A DNA stretch of 64,000 bases from Coffea arabica (GCF_036785885.1 NC_092323.1:12222501-12286500), one strand, 5' to 3'. Counted from the first letter of the stretch, positions 11,511 to 23,101 are shown. Notes: generated from the sequence alone by a model not told the origin. A program made the numbers and translations.

Positions 11511-12174
11511 GTCTTGCTCCAAACTCATATTACTTATTCTCTCTACAGTTGTTGACGTTTTCCCAGGAAAAAATAGCTTATTACCTTGTTATTTAACCCC
11601 TTAAATTCTTTAATTACTCTCCATCCTATTAATGCGGGTTATTTTTTTCTTGTTTTCTTTCTTCTCCTTTTTACCTCTTGTCTGCTCGATTTTATTGTGG
11701 TGTCGTTGCTCTTCTTTGCTTCTGCCCTGTCCAGTTTCTGCAGCCAAACAGGTTGGTGCTTTTGCTTCTCCCCTGTTCCCTCTTTCTTTTATATCTTGCA
11801 CTTTAAATTCCATCCCCATTACTTGTATTCTCTACTATGCCGTTGGTTGCACCTTGTTTGCATCTCGCTTCTTTAACTTCTGAATTGCCGGAACTTAGTT
11901 ACTTCTTCCCAGGACTTTTGAATGACTATTTAGCCTAACAAGGAGTTATTCAGCTCCTGTTCTTGTACTATTACACTTAATGAATAAAACTTACATGCAT
12001 CCTTGCATTGCATACTCAGCTGCCCTTGGTTACTTACTTTATGCATCTATTTCATTTTTTCTACTTTTTTGTTGCTGTTAAATTTCGTATCTTGCTGCTC
12101 ATTACTTGCTCATTAACTATAGCTTGGTATTTTACAAGCCCTTTGCTATTGTACGCTCTAGACAATTAAAACGA

Positions 12175-15100
12175 ATGGGTAGAAGTTCTACTCGCCACAA
12201 AAGGTACGCAGAAATGCCAGACATAGAAAAAAATGACCTTCTACGTCGTCGAAGAGAAGCTAGGGCCGCCAAGAAAAAAGAAAAGAGTTTTCCCTCGCGC
12301 ATTCGCAAGGTTCCACTTGGTTATGTGGAAACAGGTGTTTCTTTCCCTGAAACACTTGCTGTCCCATGCGATAGTGGAAACCAACCTCTTATGCATGGCC
12401 AAATGTTAGAAACGGGAGGTATTAAGGACGGCCATGATAGCACCGATGTTATTGCTGAAGCGTTACAGTACATGTCATCTCATGAATCTACTTCCGGTAG
12501 TCTCCATGGTCATTCTACTTCCCCTACTAGGGAAATGCATTCTTCATCGGCAACGGGTATACTAGGAGGTACTATTAGTGTTACCAATTCCTGACCTTTT
12601 CTTCATGTCCAATTCCTCCTTTAGAGATCATCTTTGCTCTCTTCTCCACGGATTGACCCTTCCGTGTTGTTGTTCTGTACAAGTAAAAAAATAAAGCTTA
12701 TTTTGCACCCTACAGAACATCCGCTCGTTGGTACGCCTAATCTTAGGAGCTGTCCACCTACACCCCTCCATGGGAAAAGGAAAATCTTAGGCTCTCGTTC
12801 TCTTACTACTACGCCTGAACTTCATCTATTTAACAAAAAGAATAGGCGCTCTGCCTCTGTATCAGTAATTGATGACCTAACAGATTCTCTAAAAACTCCT
12901 TACTGTGACAAAGAGCTCTTGCCTATGAACACTTTTTTTGAAAATGTAGTTCAATATTGTCCTTTTATTGGATTTTCCATGAATTCTGATAAGCTTTCTT
13001 TTCCTCTTCGTGAGTGCCAAAGTTCTGGAAAAAAAACTGCTTACTCTGAACCTCTTGTGTTACCTCACCAAACAAGTAGCTTTCCTCTTCTGTATGACGG
13101 AGCCAGGCACCACTTTTGCACTGACAAACAAGTCTTACCTGATAATGAGCTTTTTGAAAATATTGTTAAGTTCTCTCCTTTGCCTGATTCTTACAATGAC
13201 TTTGGAAGAAATCAGTCTGCTTTAAATGATGTCCATAGAGAATTATATCTGCAAAATGAAACATCTATCTCTGAGAAACACTCTTCTGCACCAGCTTCTA
13301 CTTCTCAAGGTATATATTCCTTTGCATTTTTTCGTGTGATTGTCGATACTTCTACAGCTGCCCTATCCGCTTAGATCCTCTACAAAACACTGTATTTGTC
13401 AGTTCTATTTGGATGGGCCTTTCATAGTTTCCTCGCTTTGTTGACTGTCCGCGGTCAAATGCTTCTGCATTTTTTTATTCAGCTTATTTCTTTGTATAGT
13501 TACAGAAATCCCTTCTGTTCGAGCTAGAACGTCTAACAAGTCTGGCAAAAAAACCCGTGTTCAAGGGAAAAAGGGTCACCGTCGTAGTTCTTCTGTCCTC
13601 CTATCTAAAGATCAGCCTTCTGGTCAAAATCATAGTTCTCATGGACGTGTCAGGATGCAGGCTCCCGGTTGGCTTTTTAATTCTTCTTCACTTTGTATAT
13701 CTTGCCAGCTTATGTTATTAATTGGATTAATAAAGTTCCGTTCTCACCTATAGTTTGGAATTAAATGCAGCTAGACCTCGCAGAGGTCGTCAACAGGGTC
13801 TTTTCTAGCTTGATGAGATCCCTCATGAAGCCACTACCCTTCCAAATGTTCCTAATTGTGAACACTGTGGAGCTAAAAGGTTCTATTTGGAACCTCCTAG
13901 CTTTTGTTGTTCTGGCGGAGAGATCTCTTTAGTTATTCCAGCAATGCCTTATGATCTTAAGCGCTTGTTTATTGAAAATGATGAAGAAAGCACTCACTTT
14001 AGAAACAATGTTCGAACCTACAATAATAACCTGGGAATTACGTCCTTTGCTGCAAGATATGACTCAAAATTGACCAAAAATACGAAAGGTGTTTATACTT
14101 TTCGTATTCAAGGCCAAGTCTATCACTTCCTCAACGGTTTGACGCAGTCAACCGACTAACCATCTGGAATTCAATTCCACTTCTTTGACACTGATGAGGA
14201 ATTAGCAAAGAGAACTGGGAACTCTGAAAAGTTGCGCGAAGGCACTTTAAAATTGCTTATGCGCATACTTTTGAACAATCCTTACGCCAAATTCTTTAAA
14301 AGTCTCAGGGATATACCAAACCTTGATAGCTATAGGATCATTCTTAACTGTTACCCTGGTTTAGACCAGCGCGTCTATAACCTGCCATCTACCTCGCAAG
14401 TTGCTGCTATATGGACTGAAGATGAAAATGAAACTGTAGACAGGAGTGCTCATATTCAAGTTTACACTCACTCGCATACCAGCCATAGAATTAATCATTA
14501 CTATGGCTGTTATGACCCTCTACAGTATCCTATTCTTTTTCCTCGAGGTGAATGTGGATGGCACCATGGTATTAAGAGACTATATAAAAGGAAAAGAAAT
14601 GTGGACTGCTGTGAAGAAGATTCTAACGTTGATCCTTCTTCTGTTAGCAACCCTTTACACTTAATGGACTTAGAGCGCAGAGGCAAGTAAATCACTTACT
14701 GATTCTACGCTATTAAATTTTAACCTTATAGCATCTTCTTCATCGATAGAATATTTGTGTCTTATATAGCTGTTGATCGAGGGAAGAGCGAGGGAGACAC
14801 GGTATCGGCTAGAGAGTATTATTGCTACAGATTTCAAATAAGAGATGATGATAAATCGATGTTATTGCACTGCCTCAGGCTTCTATAGCAATTTTCTGTT
14901 GATTCTTATGTGAAGATAGAGACTTCAAGGTTGGACTTCCATAGGCATCAACAAAATGTAATAAGATCGGAGATCCTTCAAGGTGTCTTGGACAGTGTTT
15001 CTATAGGCCAGTCCGAGGGGTCTAAAGTTGGTCGTAAGATAGTTCTCCCGTCCTCTTTTATAGGTGGTCCGAGAGACATGAGACGCCGGTATCTTGATGC

Positions 15101-18100
15101 AATGGCACTCGTTCAGAAATATGGTAAACCTGATCTTTTTCTTACCATGACCTGCAATCCTGCATGGAAAGAAATTCAGGACAATCTAAAGTATCATGAA
15201 AAGCCGTAGGATAGACCAGATCTTCTAGCCAGGATTTTTAGAGCTAAATTTGAGATGCTCAAATCTGAAATTTTGAATAAGCAAATTTTTTGTGAGGTCG
15301 CAGCATGTGTCTATATTATTGAATTTCATAAGCGTGGATTTTCCCATGCTCATTTACTCCTGATCTTAAAACCTCAGTCCAAGCTGCTTAATCCTGAATC
15401 ATATGATAAGGTGGTATGTCCGGAGTTGCCTGATCGTGCTCGCTACCCTCACTTATACAATTTTATTGTCAAACATATGATCCACGGCCCCTGCGGAGCT
15501 ATGGATAAAACTTGTCCTTGTATGAGAGACGGTACCTGCAAAAGTCATTATCCCAAAGATTTCTGTCCGCATACAATTCATGTTGAAGATGGTTATCCAC
15601 ATTATAGAAGAAGGGATGATGGCAGAAAAATAAAGGTCCGGAGGTTTACTCTCGATAATAGGTGGGTTGTGCCTTACAACCCGTACCTCCTTGCTTTGTT
15701 TGATTGCCATATAAACGTCGAGATCTGTTCTACTATAAAACTGGTGTAATACTTGTACAAGTATGTGTTCAAAGGTCATGATTTGGTCTCCTTTAAGGTT
15801 GTAACTGATGGCGGTCCTCCTGATATTGATGAAATTAATGAATTTCAAAAGGGTAGATATATTTCACCTCCCGAAACTTTTTGGCGCATCTATGAATTTC
15901 GTCTAAATGAGATGACTCCATCTGTTTATACACTCCAGGTTCACCTTCCGAATTAGCAGTTCGTTTCCTTTGATAAAAACTCAGATCTCTTGCTGTTATT
16001 AGCCAAGGTTGATTTTTCAAAAACTATGTTAACTGAGTTTTTCAAAATGAATGCAACAAATGCAGTGGCTGAAAATCTTAAATGCTTCTATAGAGATTTC
16101 CTTCAGCATTTCGTTTGGACTCCTAAGTACAAACACTGGACAGAAAGGAAACGTCGAAAAGTGATAGGTAGACTTGTCAGTGTTAGTCCAACTGAGGGAG
16201 AGCGGTATTATCTGCGACTTCTCTTAACTCATGTTCCTGGGCCAACCTCGTTTGATGACCTCTTAACTGTAAACAACAAAAAAATGAGCTCGTTCAGAGA
16301 CGCTGCTTTTGCACTTGGTCTATTACATTCTGATTCGTATATAGAAGAGACACTTGAAGAAGCTGTTGCATTCCAAATGCCATATTCGCTCAGGCTTTTA
16401 TTTGCCACTCTTCTGGTATATTGTTCTCCAACTAATCTCAAAATGTTATGGGAAAAGTTCAAACCAGATTTCTCTAGAGATTATGAAAGGCAGCAGCAAT
16501 ACCATCCATGCTCTCCCGACGAAATTAGGGGCTTTGTTCTGACTGACATTAACAGATTGCTTGGGCAGATGGGTAAAAATCTTACTGACTACCAATTAGT
16601 ATCACGTGAACTCGTGAATGCATATGCCACATGCCTAACAAAGGAAGTTGAGTACGAGAGAAACATCACCATACTGCCGGAGGATATATTATTGTCTTCC
16701 AAATTAAATTCTGAGCAGAAATATGCTTATGATTTAATCTTGGAAACATGTTTCTCTTCTCGTGGCCATTCTTTCTTTATTGATGGCCCGGGGGGTACCG
16801 GTAAATATTTTTGTATCGGTCACTCCTCGCTACTCTGAGATCACAAGGTCATATCGCCATTGCTGTGGCGACATCTGGAATTGCAGCTTCTATCCTACCT
16901 GGAGGAAGAACTGCACATTCAATATTTAAAATACCCTTTGATTTTTCAAAGAGTAGAACTTGCCAATTTAGCAAGCAGGGTAGCGTTGCAAAGTTGTTGT
17001 TTGAAGCCAAATTGATCCTGTGGGATGAGGCTTCAATGGCCAGATGAGAGACTGTCGAAGCATTTGATGATTTATTGAGAGATATTATGGAGTCTAGCCT
17101 GCCTTTCGGAGGCAAAGTTGTCGTCTTTGGTGGGGATTTCCGACAAACACTGCCTGTAATTGAGCAGTCGACAAAAGAAGTCCTTTTGCAGTCATGCTTA
17201 CTTAATTCTCCTCTATGGCCTGAACTTCATAAGCTAAAGCTGTCAGAAAACATGCAAGCTATATTAGATCCTCAATTTTCAGAATTCTTGTTGAGCGTGG
17301 GTGAGGGAAAGGAACCTGTTGACCTGAATGGTGAAATAACTCTCTCCACAGATTTAGTCATTCCTTATTATGATAAAGAACAGTCCCTAAACAGGTTAGA
17401 TAATACACTTTTAAGCTGTCTTAACTGTCTACCTTATACCTTTGTAATTTCTAACTTAGTTCCTCTATTAACAGATTAATAAGTTGTGTTTTTTCAGATT
17501 TAACTCTCTATTCTCGGGATCCTTATAGTATGATCTGTAGGTGTATTCTTACTCCTAAAAACAGTTCAGTTGATGAGTTAAATGATATCCTAATTAGGAG
17601 ATTCCCTGAAAAACTTTATACCTACACTAGCACGGACAAAACAGTTGACCAGAGGCACCAAGGTGATTATGAGGATTTTCTTAACTCTCAAAATCCAAAA
17701 GGACTTCCTCCTCACAAGTTAATGCTAAAGGAAAACTGTCCAATTATATTGATGAGGAATCTTAACCCTCTAGAAGGCCTCCTCTGTAATGGTACTAGGC
17801 TCATATGTAGAGAGCTTGGGCATCACACTATTTCTGCTGAGATTGTTTTTGGCCAGCATCAAGGCAAGACTATCCTAATTCCAAAAATACCTCTACAGAC
17901 TCCTGATAATGAGAGGAATGGCGTTGCATTCATAAGAACACAGTTTCCAGTCCGCCTTTGCTTTGCATTGACCATCAACAAGTCCCAAGGACAAACTCTC
18001 GACTATGTTGGCATTTATTTACGTGAACCTGTTTTTTCTCATGGACAGCTCTATGTAGCTCTGTCCAGAGCCAGAACCTCATCTGCACTCAAAATTCTCA

Positions 18101-18183
18101 TTGTTCCGGGGACCTTTGAGGGTACAAAAATAGACTGCAAAACTAGAAATGTTGTATTCAATGAAGTTTTCCAGTTCAGTTAA
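12175..18183 (+). pseudogene. Helitron RepHel (HUH nuclease + PIF1 helicase), broken
   Basis: Rolling-circle transposase gene. The N-terminal basic part begins at the ATG reading MGRSSTRHKRYAEM. Later exons 12625-13309, 13500-13667 and 13771 onward join in frame (V-TEIPSV; A-RPRRGR). The Helitron N-domain starts with CEHCGAKRF and includes DQRVYNLPSTSQVAAIW and YYGCYDPLQYP. The Rep part has the HUH motif (EFHKRGFSHAHLLLI) and the two-tyrosine motif (YLYKYVFKGHD). The PIF1 helicase follows: Walker A GPGGTGK, Walker B LILWDEASM, GGDFRQTLPV, and the C-terminal FALTINKSQGQT and YVALSRART. Breaks: stops at 13806, 14157, 14886, 15207, 15747, 15954 and 17045, plus a 1-nt deletion just after Walker A near 16806. 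An intron at 17395-17474 joins NR to LISCVF in frame; a second intron-like gap lies near 14687-14770. Confidence 0.92.
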
Positions 18184-18307
18184 CTGTATATCTATCTTAC
18201 ATTCAGGTATATCTGAATAACCCCATCCCTTAGCTTACTTGTTCATGCGATTTCATCCATATCCAACTTTCCAGATTATAAATCTTTTGCCTTCCTTTTT
18301 TTGCAGA

Positions 18308-20614
18308 ATGGCTGACGTGTTATCAATCAGAAACATCACTCCTGACATGAAAAATTGGTGCTGCCTTGTAACTATTCAAGAAAAGCAACAAGTTACTGAT
18401 TCAATGGGAACACCAACCAAGAAACAAAAAATGATCTTCTATGACTCGGAGGTATTATTTTAGAACACCTTTTCCAGACATAGTACTTCTTCGATCTTAC
18501 ACTCACTTTAATGAACTCTTTCAATTGATCTTCTTAACAGGGTTCTAGAGTAGAAGACATCATTTTCAATGCTGACATTCCTAAGATGAGCCCTATTCTT
18601 CAAGTTTACAGAAAGTACAGGATCTCAAATGCTGATGTTAGAAATATTCCAGAAAAATTTCGAACATCTGACTTGACTATGCAATGGGTGATAACTGCTA
18701 GGACTGTTATTGAAGAAGTTAGCAGAGAAGAAGACGTCATGCCTGTTAAATTTACCTTCACAGAGTTTGCAGATTTAGCTCAATATATGGATGACAAAAG
18801 CAAGTCTGTGGGTAATTTTTAGCTGCCTTTGAAGTGCAAGTTTGGCCTAATCAAACTTATCCTTACTTTTCTGAGGTGCCTTTGCTGTTTCATAGATGTT
18901 CTGGGAGTTGTAATTAGTTCATTGGAAAAGAAAATGATAACTAAGAGCACCAAACAGTCAAGTGTTCAGAAATTTGTCCTCCTTAATGAAGAGTAAGCAT
19001 CATCTTTTTATGATCCTATCACTGCTTTTTTTAGCTCTATCTTGCTATTTTTTGTGATGCTCTTTGTTTCTTTGAATGCTGACTTATGTATCGATGTCAA
19101 TGCTAGGTCCCAAACAGTGATGCTATCTTTGTGGGATAACTTCTTGAACAATGAAGGACAGATTTTATTGAATAACATTCAGACCTACCCCGTTGTTATC
19201 GGACGAAGATTGAAAGTTAACAACTATAATGGTTCGTTGAAATACTGCCCTTCTGTGTGATAACGTTTATTTATTTATTTAAATGCTTGCAAATGGTCCC
19301 TGAAATCTTTCACCGTCTATTTATCTTGTAGGAGTGTCACTCTCTACCTGGTTCGATTCTGCACTCCTTGTTGACCCGCCTATACAGGAAGCGAGGGAGT
19401 TGAAAAATTGGTTCAATGTCTTTTCCTTTGCTTCTTTCATAAACATGCAATATAACCTGTTCTCATTTCTTTTTCCTTATTCTCTCGTTTCTTCGTTCTT
19501 TCTGTAGGGCAATGAGAAATACTAAATTAATTGCGCAGCTAATTGAAACAAAGGCTTACATTAAATACAATCCTGAACTCTTTTTGAAAGCTAACCAGAA
19601 GACTACTTTAATTTGTAACGTTTCTCTGTCGCAGAAGGTGCTGAGACTCTTTTGCTATTTATCTACTTTTCTTAAAATTGCTTGTGCATATTTAGCTTCT
19701 GATCTTATTCCTCGTTACCTTTTAGACTGCACTGGTCAAGGCAAATATCTCTTTTGAAAACATTTTTCAAAAATATTGGTATATGAGCTGCAAAAAATGT
19801 AACCGTGCTACTGCAGCAGACTATGGCATTGAGTTTACCTGCAATTCATGCAAAGAAAAGAGCCCTGCTGTGCCCAAGTGCTATATTATTAAATCATCAG
19901 CATTAAAATTACTTGTAAATTGTACATGATTTCGCCATACTTCAATCGGTTACCTAATGCACTATATGTTTACTTTTCAGATGCCGGTTCGACATTGATT
20001 TAAATGATGGCAGTGGAGTTATACCAGCCTCCGTCTTTGGAGACCTGGCAGAGAAACTTCTCACATTCACCGCTCTTGAAGCAATGGATCATTTTAACCA
20101 GGTAATTCTAAATTCCTATCATTGTTAATGGAACCAGCATTCTATTCCCAATTCTCATTCTTTTTTTGTGTTGCCTGTAGAATCACAAACTTCCTCTTGA
20201 GTTTGTTCACAGTAGCCTGAAAACAAAGACATTTCTGCTTCATATTAAACCAGTCCAGGCTCAATTAGCGGATGCTAGGTAGCGTTATACGGTTTTGCAT
20301 TATTCTGAACTTCAACAAGAGATTGATTCTGCTCAACTAATTGACCAACCAGATGCTTTGCCTATCTCACCTAAACACAGAATTGAGACTGCTCAGCTGC
20401 TGACTCCAGGTTGGCCACCATAGCTAAAATTTTATCAAATAGCTTCATATCTTGCCAGCATATTTAGCCAATCTTTATTCTTGTAGGAGAAAGTAGCTCT
20501 GGTTCAAAGGCTCGCCTCCGCCTCACTGATAAGTTTGATGAAGTAGAAACTGCTGCCATTGATGACTTTGCAACTGCTACTGAGAATTGCAACAAGAGGA
20601 CAAAATTGGGCTGA
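18308..20614 (+). pseudogene. Helitron-borne RPA1-like ssDNA-binding protein
   Basis: A ten-exon gene encoding a replication protein A 70-kDa-like protein. Exons read by splice sites: 18308-18451, 18541-18811, 18896-18992, 19107-19231, 19332-19410, 19508-19637, 19726-19877, 19981-20101, 20181-20409 and 20487-20614. The start MADVLSIRN follows a TTTTGCAG. Domains in order: an OB fold like DBD-A, a second with VDVLGVV (DBD-B), then a C-terminal DBD-C with a zinc site (CKKC, then 13 residues, then CNSC) and FDIDLNDGSG. It ends KRTKLG. One in-frame TAG at 20280 (expected Q in DARQRYT) breaks the last third. RPA genes are known cargo of plant Helitrons and probably coat single-stranded DNA during rolling-circle replication. 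Only 124 bp separate it from RepHel. Confidence 0.88.
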
Positions 20615-21372
20615 ATCACCTTTATCCCCTCTTGGCCGCTGGAATTTGGATATTTTTTGCCCATTTCATCTGCACTTTTATATGCAGAACAGCGGATTGT
20701 TTGTTACTTTTGAATGTGCTACTCATATAACTATAAACCTTTTGCCTTCTGTAAATGGTCATCTATTAAACAGCTTTTGCATCATCATTTAGCATTGATG
20801 ATTGCTTTTGTATCAGTGTTCCTGCCAGCCGTCCAAAGATGAACTGCGATCTTCGATCCTGAATATTGCGGAGATTTTCGCAGAAATCTTTGGATTCCTG
20901 GCAAGAAACTTACTTTGTGCATCCTATCACCTTTAAGATTTATATAATTTGGAGTGCTTTTCTGTTCCTGTTTGCCTTTTTTTATGCAAATATTGCCATC
21001 GATTCCTTAAGCCTCCAGTTGTGTATGTACGCTTCCTTTGTTATTGCACCTGCCAACTTCTTGGCTACACACACGTTATACATTCAAGTCCTATTGCTCA
21101 TCTGTGTAGTGATTCCTTGACTGCATATATGACAGACATGACAAACGTATGTCTATTTATGAGTTCCCTTCAGGCAATTAAACATTGCAAGCAGAGGGTG
21201 GATATTGACTTTATATTGTGGCCTTTTCATGCTGAATGGTCTTTTCATGTGTTGAATGGTACCGTGCCTAATAAATAACATTGAATGGTCTTTTTTATTA
21301 ATTGTTCTTTACCATCCTCTACTGCAATCAATAAATTTCTTCACTTGTGATACAAAACAGGTCTGCACTCAC
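20615..21372. other. Spacer between RPA-like gene and captured exon in Helitron B
   Basis: T-rich sequence with no recognisable coding motif. A repeated GAATGGTCTTTTCATG-type block occurs near 21233 and again near 21283. It probably contains the 3'UTR of the RPA-like gene. Confidence 0.4.
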
Positions 21373-21520
21373 CATTAAAAGCACCAGCAAAGGTGTTTGT
21401 CTGTGCTTTTAAATCTTCATAAGCCGAAGCTGCCTTGCACTCGCATACTTCCTTGAATTGATGCCTTCTTTTTATCCACTTCTTAAACCTTTCTTCTATT
21501 AGTTCAATGTCAGAAACAAG
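21373..21520 (-). pseudogene. Captured host exon, minus strand
   Basis: An open 148-nt block on the minus strand, preceded by TGTTGTGCAG and followed by GTGAGT, so it has both splice sites of an internal exon. It encodes LVSDIELIEERFKKWIKRR, then HQFKEVCECKAASAYEDLK and AQTNTFAGAFNG. I do not recognise the family. It opposes the transcription of the Helitron genes and has no visible partner exons, so it looks like a captured fragment. Confidence 0.4.
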
Positions 21521-21697
21521 CTGCACAACAACACCAGACCTTCATCTCGCTAATAACAATTTAGCAGCTTGTTGTTTTTTTCTCAAATGCATCCATAGAG
21601 GACAGGTTCGGCCTTTCTTTATGCACATCTAAATGATCTAATTTAAATGTTTACAACAAACTTTATCAACATTATTTATATTCTTCATGTTATCCAG

Positions 21698-22511
21698 ATA
21701 TTTCCTTCTCAATTTGAATTATTACTTGGTCAACACCGATCCAGCACAATTACTCTCAGAATTGGACTGCAACAATGGCCTATAATGGTCACTGACCATT
21801 CATTTGGAGATGGCTGGGATGTTTTTTGCGAACACAATAGCATTAAAAGACATGACATGCTGTTACTTCGCCATGCTGGGAGTCTAATATTTGACATTAT
21901 TCATTTTTCTGAACTACAGATCCAGGCTTACATGCGTTGGACAGCTCCCCTGCCAAATCTTTTGCAGACAAGCTATTCTCCTTTACAAGGTTCAAACACC
22001 ATACTACTTATCATATATTCTAATATATACAATTTATTACTTCTAATTCAGTTCATGCTTCATAATTATTGCGAATAACTATTCAGGCAGCAATGCAACC
22101 GGATCTCTATCAGAATTTATCAGATTCTATGTGCTTTTACCAAAATTTCGATTCAGCAACTCCGAACAGCTTGGTAAAAAAATCTGCCCGTACCTTCATT
22201 CTTTTAATATCTTTTCAGGAAACCTTCTCCTCTTTCCGCATACATTCTAATTTAAATCAATTACTACCAGCAAATCCCACGCTTTGTTGATCATTTCGTA
22301 AATCACGAGAGAACTCCCACGTTGCTTATCAAAACTGGATATAGGACCACTCAGATTGGTGTCAAGCATTACCACCTTCAACGTAATTGGAGAACTTTCG
22401 TTCGTGAGCACCAGCTGCAACATAATGAAATCCTTGTGTTTATTCCGAAATCAGAAACTGTCTTCACAGTTTTAATCTTTGATGATACCGGTGTTGAAAA
22501 ATTTTCCCATG
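21698..22511 (+). pseudogene. B3-domain (REM-type) exons carried by Helitron B
   Basis: Exon 21698-21989 starts FPSQFELLLGQHRSSTI and continues with QQWPIMVTDHSFGDGWDVF and a hydrophobic end LIFDIIHFSE. This follows a plant B3 domain (basic strand, W-x-V/I, GW-x-x-F, hydrophobic strand). A short exon is likely at 22087-22173. Exon 22271-22511 starts QIPRFVDHFVN and continues GVKHYHLQRNWRTFVREHQL, NEILVFIPKSE and FTVLIFDD, a second B3 domain. B3 proteins are plant-specific DNA-binding transcription factors; double B3 domains are usual in the REM group. I could not find a start codon, and the middle exon does not join the last one in frame, so it is probably truncated. It lies inside the Helitron ends, so it is cargo. 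Confidence 0.65.
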
Positions 22512-22994
22512 GTATCACACATTTAATATTTATTCAGATGTCTAGAAACCCAACTTCAATATATGATGTACTCTGCTTATCATTAATTAAATAAAAGCAA
22601 TTTGCCATTTCCCATCAACTGCAAACTTTATTTTCGTTAATCGGTCAACGACAATATAAATAATATATATATTCCTGTGCCTCATCTTTTTTAAAAACAA
22701 TTATACCCCATGTCTTCTTCCTATGAAAAAATAAATTATTTAAGCAACAGTAATGGTAACATAAAAAAATATTCCTTCACCTATTTTTATAATTATGCGT
22801 TACCAAATTAGTCACATATTGCATGCTCAATGCCACCGATCATTGTTCACTGATCAATCTTAACAAATAAAACAAACAATTGATTGCCTTTTGCATATTT
22901 TGTAACTCTTGTTATATTAGTTGCCTTTTCAATTAGCTAATACCGCCAGTAAATTACGATTAAAGTGGGCATTACTGGGCATAATGCATTCCTC

Positions 22995-23026
22995 CACTGC
23001 GCATCGCGCGGTGATTCCCCTCCTAG
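22995..23026 (+). other. Helitron B 3' terminus: hairpin plus CTAG
   Basis: Stem CACTGCGC / GCGCGGTG (seven Watson-Crick pairs and one T-G pair) with loop ATC, then ATTCCCCTC and CTAG at 23023-23026. Next base is T. TGGGCAT occurs at 22966 and 22976, as in element A. Confidence 0.9.
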
Positions 23027-23059
23027 TTATTGTCTACGGGCTTAACAGAGAGACATGCA

Positions 23060-23101
23060 ATTAAGAAACTGTAATGATACAATTAAGAAACTGTAATGAT
23101 A
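23060..23101. repeat. 22-bp tandem duplication at the Helitron flank
   Basis: AATTAAGAAACTGTAATGAT occurs twice in direct order with a two-base spacer, about 35 bp to the right of the Helitron end. Confidence 0.8.

Larger units (their letters stand above)
10007..12174. other. Helitron B leader: T-rich, intron-like, no protein gene
   Basis: About 2.2 kb between the 5' end of element B and the first RepHel reading frame. It is T-rich with many pyrimidine tracts followed by CAG or TAG, as in plant introns. It contains a short tandem repeat (10671-10740), a repeated 15-mer GCTGTGCCGTCACT-type block (10742 and 10822) and the repeated mini-exons at 11119-11510. It probably holds the promoter and a spliced 5'UTR of the RepHel transcript. 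Confidence 0.5.
9904..23026 (+). mobile_element. Autonomous-type Helitron, decayed (element B)
   Basis: A 13.1-kb Helitron starting TTAACATATATAGT directly after the CTAG of element A. It ends with a hairpin (CACTGCGC, loop ATC, GCGCGGTG, 22995-23013) followed by ATTCCCCTC and CTAG (23023-23026), with a host T at 23027. Inside, all on the plus strand unless noted: a RepHel gene (about 12175-18183), an RPA1-like gene (18308-20614), a captured exon on the minus strand (21373-21520) and exons with two B3 domains (21698-22511). The RepHel frame is broken by seven stops and one frameshift, so this copy should be immobile unless served in trans. Confidence 0.88.

Noticed and set aside
10771-11876. 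Several overlapping Cys/Leu/Phe-rich frames
   Set aside because: They come from pyrimidine-rich intron-like sequence and the repeated mini-exons of the Helitron leader. No conserved motif was seen.
15453-15848. 131-residue minus-strand frame
   Set aside because: It is antisense to the Rep domain of the Helitron, whose plus-strand frame has clear family motifs.
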